A stretch of DNA of 54,604 nt, taken from the NCBI GenBank assembly GCA_028708425.1, contig JAQVYY010000011.1, positions 19,332 through 73,935 on the forward strand, in the 5' to 3' direction. Shown here piece by piece: positions 42,668 to 50,707 of this stretch; position 1 is the first letter of the stretch, and every line of letters begins with the position of its first letter. This stretch comes from Bacteroidales bacterium (GTDB lineage: Bacteria > Bacteroidota > Bacteroidia > Bacteroidales > Tenuifilaceae). The notes below the pieces were generated by a model. The model was not told where the DNA came from. It searched no databases and saw nothing but the letters and a program-made list of their open reading frames with translations. Both the position numbers and the translations under genes were made by a program.

Positions 42668-43243
42668 ATGGATAAAAGAAAAGTTAAAGGTTTTCTAGAG
42701 TTTGTCTACGATTTCTACAAATCGATGAAAGCTCATGAAATTACCCTCGTGTACGAGGGCGAGATCACGCATCAAATTACCAAAGCGTTTACCTCTTTAA
42801 CAGAATCGAACATGGCGAAAGAGGAGGAGTCGAATCAAGTGCAAAAAAAGGTGTTCCATGTAATGGTTGAATGCCTCCAAAACATTAGCAAGCACGCCGA
42901 CAGCTTTGGATCCGACGATTTCCTTTTTGCAGGAAGGGGGATTTTTATGGTAAGTAAAGAAGATATACAATATCATGTTACAACCGGTAACGTGATTGAA
43001 AACACCAAGATTGAGGAATTAACTAACATTTTAAATCACATTAACACCCTCGACAAGGAAGGCCTTAAAGAGCTTTACAAAACGCAAATGCGTGAGGGTA
43101 GACTTTCCGAGAAAGGCGGAGCAGGACTAGGGTTTATTGATATTGCTCGAAAAACTGGAAGAAAATTAGACTTCCACTTTTTACCCATTGACGAGGAGAA
43201 TCACTTTTTTGTTTTGACCTCAACCATTTCACGAAACGCGTAA
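42668..43243 (+). CDS. siaB: SiaB-like protein kinase (DUF6272)
   Basis: A 191-residue GHKL-type ATPase domain protein. FHVMVECLQNISKHADSFGS (about 60-80) is the N-box for ATP/Mg2+, and GGAGLGFIDIARKTGRKLDF (about 156-175) the G-box lid. The N-terminal KGFLEFVYDFYKSMKAHEIT is typical of SiaB-family kinases, which phosphorylate SiaC on a threonine. It stands between the SpoIIE phosphatase and the SiaC-like gene, the same three-part set as SiaA-SiaB-SiaC. Upstream spacing is 38 bp, downstream 11 bp. Confidence 0.88.
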   Translation: MDKRKVKGFLEFVYDFYKSMKAHEITLVYEGEITHQITKAFTSLTESNMAKEEESNQVQKKVFHVMVECLQNISKHADSFGSDDFLFAGRGIFMVSKEDIQYHVTTGNVIENTKIEELTNILNHINTLDKEGLKELYKTQMREGRLSEKGGAGLGFIDIARKTGRKLDFHFLPIDEENHFFVLTSTISRNA

Positions 43244-43254
43244 ACAAGAGAAAT

Positions 43255-43638
43255 ATGGAAATCATAAAAATTTTAGGTACCGATGATACCCCCACTGTAA
43301 TTCTTGATGCAGAAAACGACATCTTTGAAATATCTGGTCGGTCGCTGCCCGAGGATGTTACGGCATTCTATGACCCCATACTTAACTGGCTTGATGGGTA
43401 TGCCGTTAGCCCCAACGAAAAAACTGTTTTTACTTTTAAGCTGGTTTACTTTAATACAGCCAGCTCTAAGCTACTGCTCGATGTGCTAATGAAACTTGAA
43501 GAGATGCAAGAGGATGGAAAAGATATACTGGTTAAATGGTACTATCCAGACGACGACGAAGATATGCAAGAAGCAGGTGAAGAGTACGCTGACATTGTTG
43601 ACGTAACCTTTGAACAGGTTAGCTACACCATAAACTAG
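43255..43638 (+). CDS. siaC: SiaC-like regulatory phosphoprotein (DUF1987)
   Basis: A 127-residue DUF1987 protein: DTPTVILDAENDIFEISGRS (11-30), LPEDVTAFYDPILNWLDGY (31-49), FTFKLVYFNTASSKLLLDVL (59-78) and VKWYYPDDDEDMQEAGEEY. The threonine of YFNTASSK falls at residue 68, the number and context of the threonine phosphorylated in Pseudomonas SiaC. It should switch partners by phosphorylation state. SiaC's known partner is the diguanylate cyclase SiaD, which is absent here, so its target must be something else. The next gene is a large ABC protein, 54 bp away. Confidence 0.9.
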   Translation: MEIIKILGTDDTPTVILDAENDIFEISGRSLPEDVTAFYDPILNWLDGYAVSPNEKTVFTFKLVYFNTASSKLLLDVLMKLEEMQEDGKDILVKWYYPDDDEDMQEAGEEYADIVDVTFEQVSYTIN

Positions 43639-43692
43639 GTTAGTTTTTATAAAAGTATCGACCCAAATAAATATACACTATTAGGCTAAGCA

Positions 43693-46600
43693 ATGAGTGA
43701 GGAAATTCTCAAGGCTCTAATGCAACTCTTTGCAATTATTGCAAAGCAGGACGAAGGCGTTGAAACCAACGAACGAGAGTACGTTGTCAACTTCCTCATG
43801 CAACAGGTTAACAACGAGGCCGTTGAAGAGCACATCAGGCTATTCGACCAGCTTGCTGGTTTCGATAAAGAAAAATCTAACGACAAGAAAAGCGACCAGC
43901 CCAAAAAGGTAAAGTTAACCTCGGTTAGAGATTCGGTTAAGATACTCGGGATCTGCAAAAAAATTAATAAAACCCTTACCCAAAAGCAGAAGGTTGTTGT
44001 ACTTGTTCGCCTTTTTGAACTGGTAAATGCCGACCGAAAATTTACCGAGCAACGCATGGCTATCATCAATACGGTGGCCGACGTGTTTAAACTTACCAAA
44101 GAAGAGTTTACCGACATCGAGAACTTTGTAATAAATGATGACCCCTACGAGCTCGACTTCTCAACCATCCTTACCATACACGACAGACCCGAAACTGGCA
44201 AACACTGTAAGCATATACCCACCGAGGCCCTTAACGGTAATCTTTACATCCTTCAAATAAAAAGTGAGGATCTATACTTTCTACGATACACTGGCAATGA
44301 GGATATCCTGCTTAACGGTTTGCCCATAAATTTTAAACGCATTTACCTTTTTGCCAGCGGAAGCTCCATTAAACTCCCAAAAGGCAAACCTATTTACTAC
44401 ACCGATGTTGTAGCCCACTACCTCGCCGACTCGACAAGCATCAGGATATCATACAATGTGGAGAATGTTGGGTATAAATTTAAATCGGGCGACACCGGCC
44501 TTCGCAACATCTCCTTTTCAGAAGATCAGGGAAAACTTATCGGCATTATGGGTGCCAGCGGAGCGGGAAAAACCACCCTCCTAAATGTGCTTTCGGGTGT
44601 TGCAACCCCAACAACTGGCTCTGTTAGAATAAACGGCATCGACCTACATAAAGAAAACGATAACCTTGAAGGCGTTATTGGTGTTATACCCCAGGACGAC
44701 TTGCTAATTGAGGAGCTTACCGTTTTTCAGAACCTTTACTACAACGCAAAACTTTGCTTTAAAGGTAAAACCGAAGAAGAAATAGCTCAGCTGGTTAATA
44801 AAACGCTACAAAACCTAGATTTATACGAGCGCAAGGACCTTAAGGTAGGATCGCCGCTAAACAAAATGATCTCGGGAGGACAACGCAAAAGGCTCAATAT
44901 CGCGCTCGAGCTTATTAGGGAACCAGCCATTCTGCTTGTTGATGAACCCACCTCTGGCCTATCGTCGCGCGACTCCGAAAATGTAATGGACCTTCTGAGG
45001 GAGCTAACCCTCAAGGGCAAACTAATTTTTGTGGTAATCCACCAACCCTCATCAGACATCTTTAAGATGTTTGACAATATGATGATACTCGATACTGGTG
45101 GATACATGATATACTACGGGAATCCTGTCGAATCGGTTATGTACTTTAAGCGGCTCGACATGCAGATTAACAGCGAGCAAGGAGAATGCCCCACCTGTGG
45201 TAATGTAAACCCCGAGCTGATATTTAATATAATTGAAGCTAAGGTTGTTGACGAATTTGGGCGCTACACCCCCAAACGTAAGGTGTCGCCTGCAAAATGG
45301 GAGGAATACTTTAACGAGAATGTTAAGCTGCGAAAAATTCTGGACGAAACGGAAGCTCCACCCAAAACCCTTAGCATACCCTCAAAAGTTAAGCAGTTCC
45401 TTATTTATACCGCTCGCGATTTTCAATCAAAAATCAGCAACACGCAGTACATCGTTTTAAACCTGCTCGAAACCCCAATTCTTGGGTTTATTTTAGCCTA
45501 CGTAATACGATACATTGCCGATCCCAACTCCAATATATACATCTTTAGGGAGAACGAGAATATCCCCATATATATATTCATGGCTCTTATCGTTGCCCTT
45601 TTTATTGGCCTTACCGTTAGTGCCGAGGAAATTTTCAGAGATCGGAAGCTCTTGAAACGCGAAGCTTTTCTAAATTTAAGCCGCTCATCCTATCTATTCA
45701 GTAAAATAGGTATCCTGCTCGTAATATCCGCCATTCAGTGCATAACCTTTGTACTTATTGCCAACGGAATTCTGCAACTCCACGATATGTATTTTGAGTA
45801 CTGGCTTGTACTATTTTCAACGGCTGTTTTTGCTAACCTTCTCGGACTAAACATCTCGGCAAGCTTTAACTCTGCAGTAACCATCTATATTATTATTCCA
45901 CTGGTAATGATACCCATGATGGTGCTCTCCGGCGCCATGTTTAGTTTCGATAAGCTAAACAGGGCGGTAGGAAGCTTTGGCCGAGTTCCAGTAATAGCCG
46001 AGTTTATGGTTACTAAATGGGGGTACGAGGGTCTTGTTGTGCATCAATTTAAGGATAACGAGTTTCATAAAACATTTTACGATATAGAAAAAGTGCTTCG
46101 AAACGCCGATTATAAAACGGTTTACTACATACCCGAGCTTGAAAAACTTATTACCGAGAACCTTGAGCTCATTGAAGCAAGCAAGGAGGATGAAAAAAAA
46201 CAAGAAAAGCTTAGAAACAACCTGCTGGTGCTGCGAAACGCTATTTTTAAGGAGTTGAACTACATAGCGCCTGGCATACCCTACCGATACCTGGATAAGC
46301 TATACGCTAACACATTTGACTACGAGGTTGCCTATTCTACACTCGATTATCTGAACGACCTATCGGGTCATTACAGCAAAATATACCAGCGGGCCAATCA
46401 GAAAAGCGAGCGTATTATCGAACACCTCATATCTACTAACCCAGAACTATACGAAGCGAAAAAAAATGCGTACCATAATGAGAGCGTAGCCGATTTGGCA
46501 ACCAATAAGTTCGAAAAAAACAAAATTTTACAATACAGAGGGGAACTTGTACAACAATACGATCCCATATATCGCGACCCGATACCAAATCACAAGCTAG

Positions 46601-46785
46601 ACTTTAGGTCACATTTCCTTGCGCCACAAAAACATTTTTTAGGGAAGTATTATGATACATTGTGGTTCAATATTTGCTTCATTTGGTTTATGTCGTTGAT
46701 TTTGTACATTACGCTGTACTTCGAATTACTAAAAAAGACGATCGACTTTTTTGGAAAAATTAGATTGCCTAAACTAAAAAAATGA
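43693..46785 (+). CDS. TerB/FHA-like ABC transporter of the ABCG type, ATPase and permease fused
   Basis: A 1030-residue half-transporter with extra N-terminal domains. About 1-145 resembles TerB (helical: EEILKALMQLFAIIAKQDEG and LVNADRKFTEQRMAIINTVA). About 165-250 may be FHA-like (strand-rich, with HIPTEALNGNLYILQIKSED). The ATPase (about 255-480) has Walker A GIMGASGAGKTTLL (284-297), the Q-loop region VIPQDDLLIEEL, signature MISGGQRKRLNIALEL (392-407) and Walker B ILLVDEPTSGL (413-423). Then come a CPTCGN Cys pair (about 497-502), six or so membrane helices (about 585-770), a long extracytoplasmic helical part and a last helix near 1000. Its place after siaC suggests the output of the switch; the substrate is unknown. 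Confidence 0.85.
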   Translation: MSEEILKALMQLFAIIAKQDEGVETNEREYVVNFLMQQVNNEAVEEHIRLFDQLAGFDKEKSNDKKSDQPKKVKLTSVRDSVKILGICKKINKTLTQKQKVVVLVRLFELVNADRKFTEQRMAIINTVADVFKLTKEEFTDIENFVINDDPYELDFSTILTIHDRPETGKHCKHIPTEALNGNLYILQIKSEDLYFLRYTGNEDILLNGLPINFKRIYLFASGSSIKLPKGKPIYYTDVVAHYLADSTSIRISYNVENVGYKFKSGDTGLRNISFSEDQGKLIGIMGASGAGKTTLLNVLSGVATPTTGSVRINGIDLHKENDNLEGVIGVIPQDDLLIEELTVFQNLYYNAKLCFKGKTEEEIAQLVNKTLQNLDLYERKDLKVGSPLNKMISGGQRKRLNIALELIREPAILLVDEPTSGLSSRDSENVMDLLRELTLKGKLIFVVIHQPSSDIFKMFDNMMILDTGGYMIYYGNPVESVMYFKRLDMQINSEQGECPTCGNVNPELIFNIIEAKVVDEFGRYTPKRKVSPAKWEEYFNENVKLRKILDETEAPPKTLSIPSKVKQFLIYTARDFQSKISNTQYIVLNLLETPILGFILAYVIRYIADPNSNIYIFRENENIPIYIFMALIVALFIGLTVSAEEIFRDRKLLKREAFLNLSRSSYLFSKIGILLVISAIQCITFVLIANGILQLHDMYFEYWLVLFSTAVFANLLGLNISASFNSAVTIYIIIPLVMIPMMVLSGAMFSFDKLNRAVGSFGRVPVIAEFMVTKWGYEGLVVHQFKDNEFHKTFYDIEKVLRNADYKTVYYIPELEKLITENLELIEASKEDEKKQEKLRNNLLVLRNAIFKELNYIAPGIPYRYLDKLYANTFDYEVAYSTLDYLNDLSGHYSKIYQRANQKSERIIEHLISTNPELYEAKKNAYHNESVADLATNKFEKNKILQYRGELVQQYDPIYRDPIPNHKLDFRSHFLAPQKHFLGKYYDTLWFNICFIWFMSLILYITLYFELLKKTIDFFGKIRLPKLKK

Positions 46786-46839
46786 GTTTTTTTCATACTT
46801 TTACAGTAGAAAAAAGCAAAATTAAATGCCAAGTTAACC

Positions 46840-47751
46840 ATGCAAAAAAACCTAATTCTTCTCCTTTCACTTGTAGTTTTGGTATCATCGTGCAATTTTC
46901 TCGGTTCCGACCGAAAAAAGAGCAGCAAAGAATTTGATATCCCTGCTGAACTACTAGAAGATAAACCCCTTGAAATAGCATCGGAGGTAATCGACGAAAT
47001 GATTGAGAACGTATCCTCACCGGTTGAAACCGCAGCGCTTATAAAAGGCCTTAACGTGCCATTTAACCGCAGCTACTTGGCCGACACTAAGCTTGAGAAA
47101 AACTTAAATACAAGTTTTCAAAAAGCTATGGGTTTGGGAATATACGGGGCCAACCTGGGATACATTAACATGTACGAGCGTACCTCGCTAGTAATTAACT
47201 ACATAACCACCATAAAATCGCTTGCTGAAGGAATTCAGGTAGGGCAATTCTTCGACTTTGCAACCCTAAACCGAATTGCCACCAATAAGGAAAACCTCGA
47301 TTCGCTAATGCTTATATCGCAGCAAAGTTTCAACCGAATAGAAGATTACCTTCGGGAAACAAACAGGCCGCACCTTAGCGTTGTAATTGTTGCTGGAATA
47401 TGGATTGAGGGGCTCTACATTTCGACAAGGGTAACACAAGATGCCCCCAATATGCGCATGAAAGAGATAATTGGAGAACAAAAGGTTGCAATGAATAGCC
47501 TAATGCTGCTCCTAAGGAATTACCAGAAAGAGACAAATATTGCCAAGCTCATAGCCGATTTGGAGGAAATTCAGGAGCTATATAAGCAGGTGAAAATAAC
47601 CTACGAATACCTTGATCCAACCTCCGAGGTGGTTGATGGCGTGCTTACCGTGAAACAAAACGACAAGCAGATTATTGATATGCCTGAAGAAATTCTTACT
47701 GAAATTATTGAAAAAGTTCAGAACCTGAGAAATAGTTTATTGCAACTTTAA
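46840..47751 (+). CDS. predicted lipoprotein, unknown function
   Basis: A 303-residue protein with a lipoprotein signal (QKNLILLLSLVVLVSSCNFL, lipobox LVSSC, lipidated Cys at 18; the following NFLGSD lacks the retention signal I would recognise). The mature part is mostly helical: EVIDEMIENVSSPVETAALI, FNRSYLADTKLEKNLNTSFQ, VGQFFDFATLNRIATNKENL and a C-terminal EEILTEIIEKVQNLRNSLLQ. I do not recognise the family by name. It follows the ABC exporter by 54 bp and should lie in the periplasm or outer membrane, so it may work with the exporter's large external domain (inference). Confidence 0.7.
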   Translation: MQKNLILLLSLVVLVSSCNFLGSDRKKSSKEFDIPAELLEDKPLEIASEVIDEMIENVSSPVETAALIKGLNVPFNRSYLADTKLEKNLNTSFQKAMGLGIYGANLGYINMYERTSLVINYITTIKSLAEGIQVGQFFDFATLNRIATNKENLDSLMLISQQSFNRIEDYLRETNRPHLSVVIVAGIWIEGLYISTRVTQDAPNMRMKEIIGEQKVAMNSLMLLLRNYQKETNIAKLIADLEEIQELYKQVKITYEYLDPTSEVVDGVLTVKQNDKQIIDMPEEILTEIIEKVQNLRNSLLQL

Positions 47752-47771
47752 ACGTTGAAACAATATTTACC

Positions 47772-48212
47772 ATGAAAAATATCATTCTTATCCTTACGGT
47801 TACAATTGCTATAGCGGTTGGCTTCTCCAACGAATCGAAAGCACAATCGGCAGAAGACCTTGTTCAAATCTGCGGAATGGTTGCTGGCGACGCTACCTTC
47901 CTAAAAGATTTTACAATCAGGCTAGATGCTGGAGACCCCCCTCCTGTTCAGCGCTTTTCTGTACTGCTTCGAAAAGGCATTAAGTACCGTTTTTCGGTAT
48001 GTAACTCTAAAGATTACGACGGAAAAGTGGTTCTCCAGCTCTTTGATAATAACAGGCTATTAGCCACTACCTATATAGTTGCCACAGGCGAAGATCACCC
48101 TACAATTAACTATGAATGTACCCGTACTGGGGCATACCACCTATTCTTTACCTTTAAGGATGGAAAGCCTGGGCTAGCAGTTGGCCTACTCTCGTTAGTT
48201 GAAACGATGTAA
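47772..48212 (+). CDS. small secreted protein, unknown function
   Basis: A 146-residue protein with a clear signal peptide (KNIILILTVTIAIAVGFSNE, cleavage near SKAQS at about 24-25). The mature part is rich in beta strands: CGMVAGDATFLKDFTIRLDA, VQRFSVLLRKGIKYRFSVCN, KVVLQLFDNNRLLATTY and TRTGAYHLFFTFKDGK. This is like a small jelly-roll or pre-peptidase-C-like domain with three Cys. I cannot name a family. It ends the operon and is followed by a terminator. Confidence 0.68.
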   Translation: MKNIILILTVTIAIAVGFSNESKAQSAEDLVQICGMVAGDATFLKDFTIRLDAGDPPPVQRFSVLLRKGIKYRFSVCNSKDYDGKVVLQLFDNNRLLATTYIVATGEDHPTINYECTRTGAYHLFFTFKDGKPGLAVGLLSLVETM

Positions 48213-48258
48213 CATGTAGGAAAGAGAGAAACACACTTTAATAAATATTAATAACAAC

Positions 48259-48282
48259 AAAAGCAGCCTAAGGGTTGCTTTT
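48259..48282 (+). terminator. intrinsic terminator of the signalling operon
   Basis: AAAAGCAGCC (48259-48268) pairs with GGTTGCTTTT (48273-48282) through one G-T wobble, with the loop TAAG. The 3' arm supplies the T run. It lies 47 bp after the last stop codon. Confidence 0.78.
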
Positions 48283-48287
48283 GCTGT

Positions 48288-48437
48288 TTAGCCCCAATTA
48301 TTCATTCGAATAGTTGCTATCTACGACAGCGACTAAGTTTCACAACCAATTTTTGTTGCCCTAAATTGGACTCAACTAGGTCGGGGTAACCCGCATTTAC
48401 ATCCATTTTTAACAAATTTGATGAATAATGCGGGTTA
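48288..48437. repeat. palindromic interspersed element, copy 1
   Basis: A 150-bp element beginning TTAGCCCCAATTATTCATTC and ending in a long hairpin. Outer arms TAACCCGCATT (48387-48397) and AATGCGGGTTA (48427-48437) match exactly. The middle part carries GTTGCCCTAAATTGGACTC and AACTAGGTCGGGG. Further copies lie at 48718, 49297 and 50537, with a fragment at 54387. No open frame is present, so it resembles a MITE or large REP-type element. Confidence 0.75.
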
Positions 48438-48483
48438 GAAAAAAACAAAAAAGCATCCACAAAATTGTGAATGCTTCTGGTTG

Positions 48484-48557
48484 CTCCTCATCTAGGACTT
48501 GAACCTAGGACCCCCTGATTAACAGTCAGGTGCTCTAACCAACTGAGCTAATGAGGA
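48484..48557 (-). tRNA. tRNA-Asn (anticodon GTT)
   Basis: On the minus strand it reads 5' TCCTCATTAGCTCAGTTGGT with acceptor stem TCCTCAT / ATGAGGA. The D-arm has AGCTCAGTTGGTTAGAGC, the anticodon stem CTGAC / ATCAG-type pairing around loop CTGTTAA (anticodon GTT), and the T-arm CTAGG TTCAAGT CCTAG. The discriminator base is G, and CCA is not encoded. Length is 74 nt. It is flanked by palindromic element copies on both sides, the nearer duplicated unit starting 5 bp beyond its 5' end. Confidence 0.95.
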
Positions 48558-48717
48558 ATATGATTAACGGCTTTTCCGTTTTAGCAGTGCAAAGATATAT
48601 CCAAAATATTTTATAGACAAATATTTTTTACCTAATTATTTAATATAATTAAAATTCTATTGCTATGTGACGCTATGTAAATCATTAGACGAACGGAAGA
48701 TGATAGTTAGCAGGCTC

Positions 48718-48820
48718 TTAGCCCCACAACCAATTTTATTGCCCAAAATTGAGCTCGACTATGTCGGGGTAACCCGCATTTGCATTCATCTTCAATAAAT
48801 TTGATGAATAATGCGGGTTA
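48718..48820. repeat. palindromic interspersed element, copy 2 (short form)
   Basis: It begins TTAGCCCCACAACC and lacks the left hairpin of copies 1 and 4. Outer arms TAACCCGCATT (48770-48780) and AATGCGGGTTA (48810-48820) are exact, and an inner pair TTCATC (48785-48790) / GATGAA (48803-48808) extends the stem. It lies in the first unit of the 579-bp duplication. Confidence 0.75.
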
Positions 48821-48921
48821 GTAATAGAAAACAAAAGCAAAAACAACACAACCCTTTTTCAGAAAAACAAAACCTTTCGATATACCTTGAAGTAGCCACC
48901 AACTTTTAGCCATTTTTTATC

Positions 48922-48929
48922 TATTTTTG
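48922..48929 (+). promoter_or_regulatory. duplicated kinase -7 element (copy 1)
   Basis: TATTTTTG, a perfect TAnnTTTG, 11 bp before the ATG at 48941. It is the exact duplicate of the element at 49501 and would drive the truncated copy. No TTG stands at 19 bp. Confidence 0.5.
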
Positions 48930-48940
48930 AAAAAAAATTT

Positions 48941-49195
48941 ATGACTATGGCTAAGATATTTGGTATTGGAAATGCGTTGGTGGACATTATGACCAAAGTA
49001 AACAACGACACTATTCTAACCTCACTAAATTTACCCAAAGGTAGCATGCAGCTTATCTCCAGCGAAGAGATGGAAAGCGCACTGGATAAAACGAAAGGAT
49101 ACGAACAAGTACTTGCATCAGGTGGTAGCGCTGCCAATACTATTAACGGCTTTTCCGTTTTAGCAGTGCAAAGATATATCCAAAATATTTTATAG
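48941..49195 (+). pseudogene. truncated duplicate of the PfkB-family kinase start
   Basis: It codes for 84 residues. The first 70 (TMAKIFGIGNALVDIMTKVN through SGGSAANTING) equal the intact kinase at 49520. The last 14 (FSVLAVQRYIQNIL) come from the duplicated intergenic sequence. The ATP site and the catalytic GAGD motif are missing, so it has no kinase activity. It keeps its promoter copy and start, so a short peptide may be made. It arose by the 579-bp tandem duplication. Confidence 0.93.
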
Positions 49196-49296
49196 ACAAA
49201 TATTTTTTACCTAATTATTTAATATAATTAAAATTCTATTGCTATGTGACGCTATGTAAATCATTAGACGAACGGAAGATGATAGTTAGCAGGCTC

Positions 49297-49399
49297 TTAG
49301 CCCCACAACCAATTTTATTGCCCAAAATTGAGCTCGACTATGTCGGGGTAACCCGCATTTGCATTCATCTTCAATAAATTTGATGAATAATGCGGGTTA
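49297..49399. repeat. palindromic interspersed element, copy 3 (in duplicated unit)
   Basis: Identical to copy 2, displaced by exactly 579 bp, so it is a product of the tandem duplication and not an independent insertion. Confidence 0.75.
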
Positions 49400-49500
49400 G
49401 TAATAGAAAACAAAAGCAAAAACAACACAACCCTTTTTCAGAAAAACAAAACCTTTCGATATACCTTGAAGTAGCCACCAACTTTTAGCCATTTTTTATC

Positions 49501-49508
49501 TATTTTTG
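49501..49508 (+). promoter_or_regulatory. kinase -7 promoter element
   Basis: TATTTTTG fits TAnnTTTG and lies 11 bp before the ATG at 49520, so the transcript would have only a few leader bases. A matching TTG 19 bp upstream is missing (the region reads CTTTTAGCC), so confidence is moderate. Confidence 0.5.
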
Positions 49509-49519
49509 AAAAAAAATTT

Positions 49520-50506
49520 ATGACTATGGCTAAGATATTTGGTATTGGAAATGCGTTGGTGGACATTATGACCAAAGTAAACAACGACACTATTCTAACC
49601 TCACTAAATTTACCCAAAGGTAGCATGCAGCTTATCTCCAGCGAAGAGATGGAAAGCGCACTGGATAAAACGAAAGGATACGAACAAGTACTTGCATCAG
49701 GTGGTAGCGCTGCCAATACTATTAACGGACTTGCTAACCTTAACGTTGAAACCGGGTTTATAGGGAAAGTGGGCAAGGATGAGCTGGGTAACTTCTTTTA
49801 TAACGACATGGTAAAGGCTACCATTAGTCCAACGCTACTAAAAGGCATAAACCCAACTGGTACGGCGTTGGCCATAGTAACTCCCGACTCGGAACGCACC
49901 TTTGCTACCAGCCTAGGGGCCGCCATTGAGCTAACCGAAAACGACCTTACCGATAACCTATTCGATGGTTACAACATACTACATATTGAGGGATACCTTG
50001 TTCAAAACCACAGCCTAATTGAAAGAGCGCTAAAATTAGCCAAATCAAGTGGACTCAAGGTTTCGCTAGATTTAGCTAGCTATAATGTGGTGGAAGAAAA
50101 CCTAGAGTTCTTAACCCAAATGGTTAAAAGCTATGTGGATATAATCTTTGCCAACGAGGAGGAGGCAAAAGCGTTTACCAATAAATCGCCCCGCGAATCG
50201 CTAGATTTACTAGCAGAAGTTGCTGAAATTGCCGTGGTAAAGCTGGGCTCACAGGGATCGCTTATTAAAAGCAAAAACGAGGTTCATAAGGTAGAGGTTA
50301 TTGATGTAAAACCCATCGACACAACCGGGGCAGGCGATCTTTACGCATCGGGCTTTTTATACGGACTATCGAAAAAGTTAAGCCTCGACAAATGCGGACA
50401 AATTGGTTCCCTGCTATCGGGCAAAGTAATTGAGGTTATTGGGCCCAAAATGGATGATGAGACCTGGGATACTATACGCACACGGGTTCGCGAAATTGAG
50501 GGTTAA
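49520..50506 (+). CDS. PfkB-family sugar/nucleoside kinase, adenosine-kinase-like
   Basis: A 328-residue ribokinase-fold kinase. KIFGIGNALVDIMTKVNNDT starts the protein, and the substrate-side glycine pair is in ASGGSAANTINGLANLNVET (about 59-78) with GFIGKVGKDELGNFF after it. TGTALAIVTPDSERTFATSL, DIIFANEEEAKAF and VVKLGSQGSLI follow. The second PfkB signature DTTGAGDLYASGFLYGL (about 273-289) carries the catalytic Asp of GAGD. The order and wording resemble the adenosine kinase-like branch common in Bacteroidota, but the substrate cannot be fixed by reading. It may start at either of two ATGs (49520 or 49526). It is the intact partner of the duplicated fragment upstream. Confidence 0.88.
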   Translation: MTMAKIFGIGNALVDIMTKVNNDTILTSLNLPKGSMQLISSEEMESALDKTKGYEQVLASGGSAANTINGLANLNVETGFIGKVGKDELGNFFYNDMVKATISPTLLKGINPTGTALAIVTPDSERTFATSLGAAIELTENDLTDNLFDGYNILHIEGYLVQNHSLIERALKLAKSSGLKVSLDLASYNVVEENLEFLTQMVKSYVDIIFANEEEAKAFTNKSPRESLDLLAEVAEIAVVKLGSQGSLIKSKNEVHKVEVIDVKPIDTTGAGDLYASGFLYGLSKKLSLDKCGQIGSLLSGKVIEVIGPKMDDETWDTIRTRVREIEG

Positions 50507-50536
50507 CTTTAAAAATCTTACTAAACAATAGAATGG

Positions 50537-50685
50537 TTAACCCCAATTACTCATTCGAATAATTGGGGTCTCCTACAGCTACTAAGCCTCACAATCCATT
50601 TTGTTGCCCAAAATTGGGCTCGACTATATCGGGGTAAACCGCATTTGCATTCATCCTTAACAAATTTGATGAATAATGCGGGTTA
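50537..50685. repeat. palindromic interspersed element, copy 4 (long form)
   Basis: It carries a left hairpin ACCCCAATTA (50540-50549) / TAATTGGGGT (50560-50569), exact over 10 bp. A middle hairpin GCCCAA / TTGGGC and the right hairpin TAAACCGCATT / AATGCGGGTTA (50635-50645 and 50675-50685, one mismatch) follow. It lies between the convergent ends of the kinase and the mpg gene and could serve as a bidirectional terminator. Confidence 0.75.
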
Positions 50686-50707
50686 AATCGAACTCGGGTT
50701 ACTACTG

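Larger units (their letters stand above)
48563..49720. repeat. 579-bp tandem duplication (two copies)
   Basis: Copy 1 spans 48563-49141 and copy 2 49142-49720; as far as I can read, they are identical. The 8-bp sequence ATTAACGG stands at 48563, 49142 and 49721, i.e. at both outer ends and at the junction, as expected for duplication between short homologies. Each copy holds a palindromic element, the kinase promoter and the first 70 codons of the kinase. An assembly error is the main alternative. Confidence 0.93.
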
